Source: Candidatus Peregrinibacteria bacterium RIFOXYB2_FULL_32_7 (GTDB lineage Bacteria > Patescibacteriota > Gracilibacteria > UBA1369 > GWF2-33-10). Taken from it: DNA of 8,683 nt. A program made the position numbers and the translations under genes. This document shows, piece by piece, positions 1-6,693 of the stretch. Under the pieces are notes generated by a model that saw only the letters and a list, made by a program, of their open reading frames with translations, did not search any database and was not told the origin of the DNA. Each line of letters begins with the position of its first letter. The stretch's first letter is position 1. The stretch lies in contig MFXJ01000039.1 in assembly GCA_001787465.1 (NCBI GenBank), positions 856 to 9,538 on the forward strand, written 5' to 3'.

Positions 1-2682
1 AAAGCAAATGAAACTTTGCAAAAATTATTGACTGGCGAGGATTTTGATTCCCTTGGAAAACAAGTTAGCGAGGAAAATCAGCAAAAAATTTATTATAACA
101 AAAGTGAAAATTTCAAATTTAAAGATGAATTTGTTCAGATCATACAAGAAAATTTAGACAAACTTACGGCTGGTCAAACATATTCTCAAGTTATCAAAGG
201 CTCTAACGGCTATACTTTAACAGAAAGCGGACTTCAGGAACAAACAGGGTTTTTTATCCTTAAATTAAACGAAAAACAAACTCAAACTCGAGAAATTACT
301 CATGATAAATCAGTTGAAGTTAGCCACATTTTAATTTCTCACGCAGATGCTAAAGAGAACACGACCGGGATTTTGAGACCAGAAGAAGACGCTCTCAAAC
401 TTGCTAATGAAATCATTGCGCAACTAAATAATGGCACAAGTTTTGAAGAATTAGCCAAACAATATTCAGATGACACGACCAAAGAAAACGGTGGTGTGCT
501 TGAAGAAGCAGTAACAAAAGATAGTGGCTATGTTCCCGATTTTACTTCAGCGGCTTTAGCCTTAAATAGTGACGGCGATTTTACCCAAGAACCTGTTAAA
601 ACCGAATTTGGTTATCATATTATAAAAGCAAATAAAATCACGCCAGAATCTACTGAAACAAAAGAAGAAATGGCCTACAAAGTAGATCAAATTTTCTTTT
701 CCGCCGTACCTGATCCATGGCAAGAAACGGCCTTGACTGGAGCGCATTTCGAATACGCGAATGTCGAATTTAATAATTTATATCAACCATATGTCAGCAT
801 AAAATTTAACGAAGAAGGTGCGAAATTATTTGAATCCTTAACTGAAAAAAATATTGGCAAACCACTAGCAATTTTTGTTGGCGGCCAACTTATTTCCGCT
901 CCTACAGTTCAAGATAAAATCTCTGGAGGACAGGCTCAAATCACTGGACAATTTTCACTTGAAGAAGCTAATAACCTAGCCAGAGATTTAGTAACTGGAG
1001 CGATTCCAGCTCCAATAAGTTTAAGCGGACAATATACGATTGGCTCTGTACTTGGAACGGAAGCATTTAACTCAAGCATTAAAGCTTCAATATTTGGACT
1101 CATTGTCCTAGCTTTATTTATGATTGTGTATTATCGAATTCCTGGACTTATCGCTAATTTTGCTTTGGGTATTTATGCGATCATTTTGATGTTTTTAGTC
1201 AAAGTTTCGTTGCCACTGCTTCCTAGCGTCTTAATTGCCGGCATTATTTTCTTGATTTTAATGATAAAAATTATTCAAAATGATGAAGATGGACTAGATA
1301 AATTAATATCATTTGTAATGGCATCTTTTACTTTTTTCTTCTTGGCATTTTTGCTCGCGACACCGATCACACTCACGCTTGCAGGATTTGCCGGAATAAT
1401 AATGTCCATCGGTATGGCTGTTGATGCGAATATTCTTATTTTTGAACGCATCAAAGAAGAATTACGTGAAGGTGGCGTATATTCTGCCAGCATACAATCA
1501 GGCTTAAAAAGAGCCTGGTTAAGTATTAGAGATTCAAATTTTTCTACGCTCATTACTTGTGTTATTTTAATGCTTTTAGGATCGTCCATCATCAAAGGTT
1601 TTGCTTTTAATTTAGCGGCGGGCGTTCTTGTCTCTATGTTTACAGCTATAACTATTTCTTATGCATTTCTTCAAATTTTCAAACATACAAAATTAAAAGA
1701 AAATAAATGGTTGTTTGGAGGACTTAGAACTGGACAAGTTTACAAACCTTTAAATATAGATTTCATTGGAAAACGAAAAATATGGTTTGCTATTTCAGGT
1801 ATAACAGCTTTAATCAGCATAATTGCCTATTTCGTTATAGGATTTAACTTAGGCATAGATTTCAAAGGAGGGACATTAATGGAATTGAGGTTCCCGAGTC
1901 CTATTACGAGTGAAGAAATACAAGGCACTTTAACTCAAATAAATGAAAATCTTAATGCGAATTTAGGAGAAAATGAAAAACTCGATTTCAGTATTAATCC
2001 AGAAATTTTGGCTAGTGGCGAAAACACATATATTTTAAGATTAAAATCATTAGAAAATACAACTCATGATCAGGTTTTAGAAGAATTTAAGATTAAATAT
2101 GAAGAGACAGAAGAACTAAGACTGACTTCAATAGGGCCAAAAATTGGAAAGACTATTGCAAAAAGAGCTTATCTCGCGCTTTTTGTCGCTTTGATCGGCG
2201 TTGTCTTTTATATCGCTTTTGCCTTTAGAAAAATTCCGCGACATTTAAGTCCCTGGAAATTTAGTCTATCAGCTTTAATTTGTGTGGCTCATGATTTAAT
2301 TCTTGTCAGCGGAATTTTTATTATTATTGGTTTTTTAAATCCAAACGCAGAAATTGACACGCTATTTATCACCGCACTTCTAACTCTAATTGGATATTCA
2401 ATTAATGATACAATTGTGGTTTTTGACAGGATCAGAGAAAATACAAAGAATGTAAACAGTCATGAAAAATTAATTGTGGCCACAAATAAATCATTAAATG
2501 AAACTTTAGGCAGATCAATTAACACTTCCTTTACCACCATATTGCCTTTAATAGCGATTTTATTCTTTGGAAGCTCCTCAATTTTCTTTTTTGTACTTGC
2601 GCTTACTATTGGAATTATTATCGGAACATTTTCTTCAATTTTCGTTGCGTCTCCAATACTTATTGAGTTACAAAAAAAATAA
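1..2682 (+). CDS. secDF: SecDF protein translocase, fused, with parvulin (PpiC) insertion; 5' partial
   Basis: Membrane component of Sec translocation that uses proton flow to pull substrate chains outward. The frame is open to base 1, so an apparent TTG start at 16 is internal and TM1 plus the SecD head are missing. Order by base position: degenerate parvulin-like repeat (1-273); complete parvulin domain (307-642) with VSHIL, GGVL and TEFGYHII motifs; SecD P1 remainder with LTG.HFEYANV, GKPLAIFVGGQLISAP, ITGQFSLEEANNLA and GAIPAP (about 700-1015); SecD membrane part with GMAVDANILIFERIKEE (1411-1458, channel Asp at 1423-1425); SecF from about 1735 with LGIDFKGG (1849-1872) and GYSINDTIVVFDRIREN, its Asp at 2407-2409. 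Six SecF helices are visible. An extra hydrophobic pair lies in SecD at about 1210-1365. Family assignment is firm; the insertions are unusual relative to textbook SecD. Confidence 0.95.
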   Translation, partial: KANETLQKLLTGEDFDSLGKQVSEENQQKIYYNKSENFKFKDEFVQIIQENLDKLTAGQTYSQVIKGSNGYTLTESGLQEQTGFFILKLNEKQTQTREITHDKSVEVSHILISHADAKENTTGILRPEEDALKLANEIIAQLNNGTSFEELAKQYSDDTTKENGGVLEEAVTKDSGYVPDFTSAALALNSDGDFTQEPVKTEFGYHIIKANKITPESTETKEEMAYKVDQIFFSAVPDPWQETALTGAHFEYANVEFNNLYQPYVSIKFNEEGAKLFESLTEKNIGKPLAIFVGGQLISAPTVQDKISGGQAQITGQFSLEEANNLARDLVTGAIPAPISLSGQYTIGSVLGTEAFNSSIKASIFGLIVLALFMIVYYRIPGLIANFALGIYAIILMFLVKVSLPLLPSVLIAGIIFLILMIKIIQNDEDGLDKLISFVMASFTFFFLAFLLATPITLTLAGFAGIIMSIGMAVDANILIFERIKEELREGGVYSASIQSGLKRAWLSIRDSNFSTLITCVILMLLGSSIIKGFAFNLAAGVLVSMFTAITISYAFLQIFKHTKLKENKWLFGGLRTGQVYKPLNIDFIGKRKIWFAISGITALISIIAYFVIGFNLGIDFKGGTLMELRFPSPITSEEIQGTLTQINENLNANLGENEKLDFSINPEILASGENTYILRLKSLENTTHDQVLEEFKIKYEETEELRLTSIGPKIGKTIAKRAYLALFVALIGVVFYIAFAFRKIPRHLSPWKFSLSALICVAHDLILVSGIFIIIGFLNPNAEIDTLFITALLTLIGYSINDTIVVFDRIRENTKNVNSHEKLIVATNKSLNETLGRSINTSFTTILPLIAILFFGSSSIFFFVLALTIGIIIGTFSSIFVASPILIELQKK

Positions 2683-2697
2683 TTATAAAATAAATCC

Positions 2698-2730
2698 TTG
2701 GCGCTTAAAAAATAAATTTTTAAGCGCCAA
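2698..2730. terminator. Perfect 14-bp stem hairpin between secDF and tRNA-Arg
   Basis: Arms 2698-2711 and 2717-2730 are exact reverse complements around a 5-base loop, with a GGCGC core. On the plus strand no T-run follows, so it is not a textbook terminator for secDF. On the minus strand the hairpin is followed by a T-rich stretch (reverse complement of 2671-2697), which would suit termination of leftward transcription from the AbiEii-like gene. It could act in both directions or protect the secDF mRNA 3' end. Confidence 0.5.
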
Positions 2731-2754
2731 ATACCAAAACGCTTTCACACTTCT

Positions 2755-2831
<77 letters not shown>

Positions 2832-2864
2832 AACCTTCGCTCTATCGAGCTACGGTTGACAGCC
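2832..2864 (+). other. tRNA-Arg 3' trailer element with two small hairpins
   Basis: Directly after the CCA comes AACCTTCGCTC-TATC-GAGC (stem GCTC 2839-2842 with GAGC 2847-2850), then TACGG, and a second weak stem GGTT-GAC-AGCC (2854-2857 with 2861-2864). The same order of blocks follows the CCA of the tRNA-Gly in this window, which is why it is listed as an element rather than random spacer. No strong T-run follows here. Confidence 0.5.
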
Positions 2865-2893
2865 ACTCTTAAGGATTTAACGCTTTATAGAAG

Positions 2894-3559
2894 CTACGAT
2901 TGTAAAAAATAGTTATTCACCGACTGCTGTAAAACTTTTTGAATATTAGTTTTCAAGTCTGGTTTTAACCAAAAATCAGTATATTTTAAAATTTCTAAAT
3001 TTTGCACTGATACATCATTAATATATGTTAAATATTTTAAAATAAGTTGTATCGAATAATCACGCACTTTTTCCGGATATTTTTGTCTAAATAATTCTAT
3101 AAGCTTTGCAACTGTATAACCTTCATATTTTAAAAAATAAGATAAATCAAAATAATCTTTTAAAATGCTTCTACTGAATAAAACACCAATCTTCATTGCT
3201 AAAATATCATCACAACTATAAATATTGACTTCTATATTGCTATTTTCAGTAATAATAAGATGTTTGATCCCTCCAAAAAATGAAACCAAAACGCCTTTCC
3301 AGGATAGACTTAAAGTATTTTTTTCAATTTGTGTGATTTCACATTCACCAAAAATTTCTTTAAATTCCTCCTCCAGTTTATTAGGATCAAAATTTTGTGA
3401 TGTCATAAAATCAAAATCTTCAGACTTTCTATGACCAACTTGCAAAGCTAGACCAGTTCCTCCAAAAAGATAAAACCCATATTTATCTAAAAACTCTTTG
3501 TTTGTCTTAAGTTTTTCAAAAAATTCCAACTGATTTATAGAAAAAATTTCTGTATGCAA
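2894..3559 (-). CDS. AbiEii/AbiGii-like nucleotidyltransferase (putative toxin)
   Basis: 221 residues resembling the nucleotidyltransferase family that includes AbiEii, the toxin of a type IV abortive-infection system. The signature lies at residues 31-51: LFGGTGLALQVGHR, then S46-E-D-F-D with the paired Asp48/Asp50 expected to bind metal. GVLVSFFGGIKHLI (89-102) and DDILAMKIGVLF...KDYFDL (117-139) match the later family motifs; known members transfer nucleotides onto tRNA or protein. Its putative partner ends 2 bases upstream, so the two are translated from one message. The start is TTG (3557-3559); no in-frame ATG lies ahead of the signature and no Shine-Dalgarno is visible. Stop is TAG. 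Toxicity is inferred; many relatives are untested. Confidence 0.85.
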   Translation of the reverse strand: MHTEIFSINQLEFFEKLKTNKEFLDKYGFYLFGGTGLALQVGHRKSEDFDFMTSQNFDPNKLEEEFKEIFGECEITQIEKNTLSLSWKGVLVSFFGGIKHLIITENSNIEVNIYSCDDILAMKIGVLFSRSILKDYFDLSYFLKYEGYTVAKLIELFRQKYPEKVRDYSIQLILKYLTYINDVSVQNLEILKYTDFWLKPDLKTNIQKVLQQSVNNYFLQS

Positions 3560-3561
3560 AA

Positions 3562-3843
3562 TTAAAAATTTGTTAATGATTTAATAGCTTTTTCTTTTAT
3601 AACTGGATCTAATCTAATATTAAAAAATCCAGAAAACAAATTCAAAGATCTTTTATCCCACATGCCTTTCATAGCATTTCTAACATTTCTCTCCAAATCT
3701 TCTCTGCTATAATTCTTCAATACCCACCTTATATCTTCAACCGACCCACGATTAAAAACTGTTGTTATGATTATATCCTTGTCTTTTTCATAATCAACTT
3801 TTGCATAATGAATAAGATGCTGAATTGAATCTGGAAGAATCAT
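3562..3843 (-). CDS. DUF6922-like small protein, putative antitoxin partner
   Basis: 93 residues. The run VDYEKDKDIIITTVFNRGS (16-34), VEDIRWVLKNYSREDL (35-50) and the C-terminal KRSLNLFSGFFNI (64-76) match my memory of DUF6922, a small helical family commonly encoded directly before AbiEii-like nucleotidyltransferases. The 2-base gap to the downstream gene fits a toxin-antitoxin operon with the partner first. No helix-turn-helix is obvious, so DNA binding is uncertain. ATG start, preceded by a strong extended -10 box. Family recognition is from pattern only. Confidence 0.75.
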   Translation of the reverse strand: MILPDSIQHLIHYAKVDYEKDKDIIITTVFNRGSVEDIRWVLKNYSREDLERNVRNAMKGMWDKRSLNLFSGFFNIRLDPVIKEKAIKSLTNF

Positions 3844-3857
3844 AAATTTTGCTTTTA

Positions 3858-3867
3858 ATACATGTAT
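3858..3867. promoter_or_regulatory. 10-bp palindrome at the putative toxin-antitoxin transcription start
   Basis: ATACATGTAT is a perfect palindrome abutting the -10 box and covering the predicted start. The position suits an operator for autorepression, but short A/T palindromes arise by chance in such sequence. Confidence 0.3.
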
Positions 3868-3896
3868 ATTATAGCAAAATATATAAAAATAATGAT
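3868..3896 (-). promoter_or_regulatory. Extended -10 promoter of the DUF6922-like/AbiEii-like pair
   Basis: Reading the minus strand, TGCTATAAT (TATAAT at 3873-3868, with the TGn extension just upstream) is a consensus extended -10. The hexamer 17 bases upstream (3896-3891, ATCATT) is a poor -35, as often tolerated with an extended -10. Predicted start is near 3861, giving a leader of about 18 bases with no Shine-Dalgarno. Confidence 0.65.
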
Positions 3897-3990
3897 ACTA
3901 AAAAACCTCTTTTTTTAAGAAAAACTATACTTCATTAAGGAATAATTTGCGAAACCTAATTAATTAAATTATCTATGTTTATAAAGCTTG

Positions 3991-4048
3991 TGCCGCAAAG
4001 CAATATAAAACATAAATTATAAAATTATTGTTTTTTATGCGGTATATA
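3991..4048. repeat. Tandem palindromic repeat, copy A (58 bp)
   Basis: Begins TGCCGCAAAGCAAT and ends ATGCGGTATATA, directly abutting copy B. The ends can pair (CCGC with GCGG, CAAT with ATTG), giving a hairpin with an A/T-rich loop. The interior differs from copy B while the pairing ends are kept. Confidence 0.7.
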
Positions 4049-4104
4049 TGCCGCAAAGCAATAATAAATATAAAATCTCAAATTATGGCTTTATGCGGTA
4101 TATA
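4049..4104. repeat. Tandem palindromic repeat, copy B (56 bp)
   Basis: Same ends as copy A (TGCCGCAAAGCAAT ... TTTATGCGGTATATA). CCGC 4051-4054 pairs with GCGG 4095-4098, and AAAGC 4055-4059 with GCTTT 4088-4092, leaving a two-base bulge. It lies downstream of the minus-strand orphan ending at 4152, so it may shape that transcript's 3' end, though no T-run follows. Confidence 0.7.
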
Positions 4105-4151
4105 TCTCCAAATCTTCAAGACCTTTAAATTTTATTTCTATTTTAAATTTT

Positions 4152-5138
4152 TTAAGCGGCTTTTTTGCCATGTATTCGCCATTCTGTAAGCAACTTACGA
4201 GAGTAGCCAGTCCTATCTGGTCCTATATCTTCAATAAATTTTCCCCCATAATAAAGTTGCCAATATACATCCAATATTGAAGTACCCACTTTTAACATTT
4301 GTTGGAGATTTTGCGCAGATGTATTAATAGGTTCCCTGACTACAATTCCTCTAAAACTCTGATCTTGAAAATAATGCAATAAAATAATTTGGAGTTGTTT
4401 AGGATTAATAATCCCTCGTTTTAATAACATTAAAAGCAAAGGATCAATATCCTCATCTTCAATAAAATAATCTTTATATTTACACTTATTTTTCACGTCA
4501 TCTCGTAAATCACTCCAAATTTCTGATAAAAATTCTATAAAACATTTTTCTGGATCAAATAATTTAATTCTTTTTTTCAAAAAATCCAACAAATTACAAT
4601 CATAAATAGGCAAATTAATTGATTCACACGACCATTCGTCCAATTTAGCAAAATCATCACACTTTATAGCATCCATTAAATATATTTTGATTTGCCTTAA
4701 TAATGATTCATATAATAACAACATTAACTCTCGTCTAGTAATAGAAATTAATTCAGCTAATACCGCGGGATCTGCTAATAAGAAATCTATTAATTCTTTA
4801 TTAGCAAAATCGTAACTTTCTAAAGCTTTTCTCACTTCATCAGTAAAACCTGAAGAGAAAGCATAACAGCCAACGCGCGGTCTTTGCTCAAATAATTGAG
4901 CAATCATAGGTTCATCATTTCTTGTTTTATTCTTTAATCTCACGGTTGAAGGAAATATCTCTCCAGTACGTCCAAAAGCTTTTCGCAAAACAAATCTTAT
5001 AGCTTCAGCAACTAAAAGACGCACAGGTAATATAATTTCTTCATTTTCATCATCTATTCCAGGTAGAATTCTTGCTACAAGAGCATCTTGATCAATTGCA
5101 TTTACAGTCAACAATTTAGCTGGCAACAATCTTGGCAT
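4152..5138 (-). CDS. Orphan protein of unknown function, 328 aa
   Basis: Not recognised. It starts MPRLLPAKLL at ATG 5136-5138 and ends GKKAA. There is no signal peptide or membrane segment; predicted character is mostly helical, with a conserved-looking basic stretch at 40-75 (LLVAEAIRFVLRKAFGRTGE), a leucine-rich centre (112-157), and seven Cys residues (91, 160, 171, 181, 199, 219 and none paired in a clear metal motif). The C-terminus is basic (RKLLTEWRIHGKKAA). It has its own promoter upstream and no operon partner. The intact long frame and clean start context support a real gene. Likely cytoplasmic. Confidence 0.8.
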   Translation of the reverse strand: MPRLLPAKLLTVNAIDQDALVARILPGIDDENEEIILPVRLLVAEAIRFVLRKAFGRTGEIFPSTVRLKNKTRNDEPMIAQLFEQRPRVGCYAFSSGFTDEVRKALESYDFANKELIDFLLADPAVLAELISITRRELMLLLYESLLRQIKIYLMDAIKCDDFAKLDEWSCESINLPIYDCNLLDFLKKRIKLFDPEKCFIEFLSEIWSDLRDDVKNKCKYKDYFIEDEDIDPLLLMLLKRGIINPKQLQIILLHYFQDQSFRGIVVREPINTSAQNLQQMLKVGTSILDVYWQLYYGGKFIEDIGPDRTGYSRKLLTEWRIHGKKAA

Positions 5139-5174
5139 AAAAATAATTTAAATACTACCAGAATTTAAAATAAT

Positions 5175-5202
5175 ACTATACATGTTTTTATGCGTACGTC
5201 AA
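5175..5202 (-). promoter_or_regulatory. Promoter of the 328-aa orphan gene
   Basis: On the minus strand, TTGACG (5202-5197) and TATAGT (5180-5175) are separated by 16 bases: five of six matches to each consensus box. Predicted start is near 5168, giving a leader of about 30 A/T-rich bases without a Shine-Dalgarno. Confidence 0.6.
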
Positions 5203-5247
5203 ATTTTTAACCACTAAAAATATCATTAAACTATTTCCAAAATTTAT

Positions 5248-5279
5248 TTGACAAAACTAATAAATATATTTTCTTATCT
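5248..5279 (+). promoter_or_regulatory. Possible promoter of the 168-aa orphan gene
   Basis: A consensus -35 TTGACA lies at 5248-5253. The matching -10 is unclear: TATATT at 5265-5270 is too close and TTATCT at 5274-5279 is 20 bases away. The -35 sits back to back with the divergent promoter at 5175-5202. Confidence 0.35.
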
Positions 5280-5343
5280 CCAAAAATCACTTGCAGGCAA
5301 AAAAAAATAAGAAGAATATAAAATATATTATTCATCTAAATTA

Positions 5344-5850
5344 TTGGAAGCATTCTCATCTGTCCACGGATTCGCTGTTCGAGATACACCATCGTATTCA
5401 TCCCCTCTCCGACCTTCATTACCAAAACCAGCACCAACAACAGAAACAACAGAAATTGATTCAATTACTGTTTTAAAAGAAATATTAAATAGATTAAAAG
5501 ATAATCAATTATCTTGTGCGAACGAAATGACTGAGGAAGCTCGAATTGTACTAATTTACACCTTAGAATCAGATATAGAAAATCATGAAATGATATCTAA
5601 TCAAAGAACGCCTGATAAACAAAAATTTAGCATCTGCGTCGGATTAAAATTCTTATTATTTAATAGATTTAAAATAAATTATTATGATTTTAGGAATAAA
5701 GCGGCGGAAGAAGTACAAAATAATAAAGAATTTTTAAAAGAAAGACAAAAAATTTCATTTGCCTCAGATCAACTACTTGATATAACTATGTTTGCAAGAT
5801 TTATGGCAAGAGGAGCATTTCATATAATAGAGCGAATCGCTGAACCCTGA
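5344..5850 (+). CDS. Orphan protein of unknown function, 168 aa
   Basis: Not recognised. The only upstream initiation codon in the open frame (which begins after a stop at 5308-5310) is TTG 5344, in the context AAATTATTG, close to AAAATTATG at other starts here. The next in-frame ATG, at 5527, would remove about 61 residues. The N-terminus is a Pro/Ser/Thr-rich, probably disordered segment (15-40), followed by helices: ITVLKEILNRLKDNQ (41-55), a Glu-rich middle, LKFLLFNRF (101-109) and a C-terminal helical region (144-165). No clear membrane span. It ends in TGA, the only TGA stop in this window, 10 bases before the convergent alaX stop. The exact start is uncertain. Confidence 0.6.
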   Translation: MEAFSSVHGFAVRDTPSYSSPLRPSLPKPAPTTETTEIDSITVLKEILNRLKDNQLSCANEMTEEARIVLIYTLESDIENHEMISNQRTPDKQKFSICVGLKFLLFNRFKINYYDFRNKAAEEVQNNKEFLKERQKISFASDQLLDITMFARFMARGAFHIIERIAEP

Positions 5851-5851
5851 T

Positions 5852-5863
5852 TAAAACGTTTTA
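5852..5863. repeat. 12-bp palindrome in the convergent gap
   Basis: TAAAACGTTTTA is a perfect palindrome filling the space between the stop of the 168-aa orphan and the stop of alaX, and including the alaX stop codon. Too A/T-rich for an intrinsic terminator; role unknown. Confidence 0.3.
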
Positions 5864-6577
5864 GGAGACATCCACCAAATAAGCAATTCTCACTCTTCCT
5901 TTTTTCGATGAGATTTTTCTAATTTTAATTTTCCCAATTTCACCTGAATTTGAAATATGGGTGCCACCACAGCCACAAATAGAAAAACCTTCAAAAGAAA
6001 CAATTCGGGCTGATTTCCCAGCTGGCGCGAATATTCCCATTTTTCTAGCTTCTTCAAAGGATAATTTTTCTTTCTTAAGCAAAAGTTTTTCTTGAATTAA
6101 ATCATTAGTAATTTTCTCTATTTTCAAAACTAATTCATCTGGACTTACAACTTCCCCCTCATACTCAATATAAGGACCTTCAGGAAAATGATAACCTTTT
6201 ATAGGTTTTAAATTACTCAAGCCGGCCTTAGAAACAGCGCAATCAATTAAATGACCAGCAGAATGATTTTTGGCATTGATAATTCTGCGTTTTGAATCAA
6301 TTTCTAAATCTACAATCTCATCTTTTTCAAAATTTCCGCTTTCAAATTCTCCGAAATGATAAACCACGCCATTTTCATCCAATTGCACCTTGGAAACTAT
6401 GAAAACTCCTTTTCCCGAATAAATCTTTCCTTGATCGCAAGGTTGTCCTCCACCCTGAGGATAAAAAACTGTTTGATCAAGAATGATTGCTTGACCAAAT
6501 TCAGTATTTTTGATTTCCATCACTTTTGCTATTGCCTTAAATAAATAAGTATCTTCAAGATAAATTAATTTAGTCAT
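5861..6577 (-). CDS. alaX: Alanyl-tRNA editing protein AlaX (AlaX-M type)
   Basis: Free-standing relative of the alanyl-tRNA synthetase editing domain, which hydrolyses Ser- or Gly-tRNA-Ala in the cytoplasm. All landmarks are visible: the glycine-rich PQGGGQPCD at 40-48, the first zinc motif NHSAGHLI with His105 and His109 (HxxxH), and the second CGCGGTH with Cys203 and His207 (CxxxH). At 238 residues, with an N-terminal beta domain carrying the glycine motif, it fits the medium AlaX-M class rather than the short class. ATG start preceded by AAAATT with no Shine-Dalgarno. It is divergent from the TrmB-type regulator; their promoters overlap, so the regulator's palindrome could affect both. 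Confidence is high for family, moderate for subclass. Confidence 0.93.
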   Translation of the reverse strand: MTKLIYLEDTYLFKAIAKVMEIKNTEFGQAIILDQTVFYPQGGGQPCDQGKIYSGKGVFIVSKVQLDENGVVYHFGEFESGNFEKDEIVDLEIDSKRRIINAKNHSAGHLIDCAVSKAGLSNLKPIKGYHFPEGPYIEYEGEVVSPDELVLKIEKITNDLIQEKLLLKKEKLSFEEARKMGIFAPAGKSARIVSFEGFSICGCGGTHISNSGEIGKIKIRKISSKKGRVRIAYLVDVS

Positions 6578-6628
6578 AATTTTAAAAAATTAAAGAATAA
6601 ATAATTTTTACTGACGAACTTAAATATA

Positions 6629-6657
6629 ATGTTAAAGCATATTTCCTTTTTAATCAA
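6629..6657 (-). promoter_or_regulatory. Putative alaX promoter
   Basis: On the minus strand TTGATT (6657-6652) and TAACAT (6634-6629) are spaced by 17 bases. The -10 is a four-of-six match. The leader to the ATG is about 45 bases. Confidence 0.45.
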
Positions 6658-6661
6658 GAGG

Positions 6662-6670
6662 TGTTATAAT
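6662..6670 (+). promoter_or_regulatory. Extended -10 of the TrmB-type regulator gene
   Basis: TGTTATAAT contains a perfect TATAAT (6665-6670) with the TGn extension. No good -35 is seen at 6642-6647. The predicted start is near 6677, giving a leader of about 22 bases. Confidence 0.65.
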
Positions 6671-6675
6671 AAAAA

Positions 6676-6693
6676 CGTCAATAATTATTGACG
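6676..6693. promoter_or_regulatory. Perfect 18-bp palindrome, probable operator
   Basis: CGTCAATAATTATTGACG is an exact palindrome that starts at the predicted transcription start of the regulator gene and ends 5 bases before its ATG. Length, perfection and position suit a dimeric winged-helix repressor binding its own promoter. Read as RNA it would fold into a hairpin next to the start codon, so a translational role is also possible. Confidence 0.6.

Larger units (their letters stand above)
3844..4151. other. Non-coding interval between putative TA pair and orphan gene
   Basis: About 308 bases without a credible coding frame. It holds the promoter of the putative toxin-antitoxin pair at its left end, the tandem palindromic repeats at 3991-4104, and A/T-rich sequence elsewhere. 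No RNA gene or further ORF was recognised. Confidence 0.7.

Noticed and set aside
16..18. TTG at 16 as the start of the SecDF protein
   Set aside because: The frame continues open to base 1 and the preceding codons (KANET) fit the parvulin-like repeat; TM1 and the SecD head are missing, so the gene is simply cut by the window.
1275..1595. 106-residue minus-strand frame inside secDF
   Set aside because: Shadow of the conserved SecD membrane region in the other strand.
2663..2689. Dedicated tRNA-Arg promoter TTGAGT/TATAAA
   Set aside because: Spacing is only 15 bases, the -35 lies in secDF codons, and similar A/T matches are common; kept only as a possibility in the tRNA entry.
3991..4104. 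Repeats as a CRISPR array or integron attC sites
   Set aside because: The units abut with no spacers, there are only two, no cas or integrase gene is present, and no attC core motifs are seen.
5299..5307. Frameshift at the run of nine A upstream of the 168-aa orphan
   Set aside because: Neither alternative frame upstream gives protein-like sequence that would extend the gene, so there is no evidence of a broken longer ORF.
5291..5476. 61-residue plus-strand frame overlapping the 168-aa orphan
   Set aside because: Low-complexity Lys/His/Gln-rich translation in a frame overlapping a better one; no start context or family signal.
5848..5850. TGA as a reassigned glycine codon
   Set aside because: Read-through would run directly into the convergent alaX gene, and no suppressor tRNA(TCA) is seen; a normal stop is simpler.
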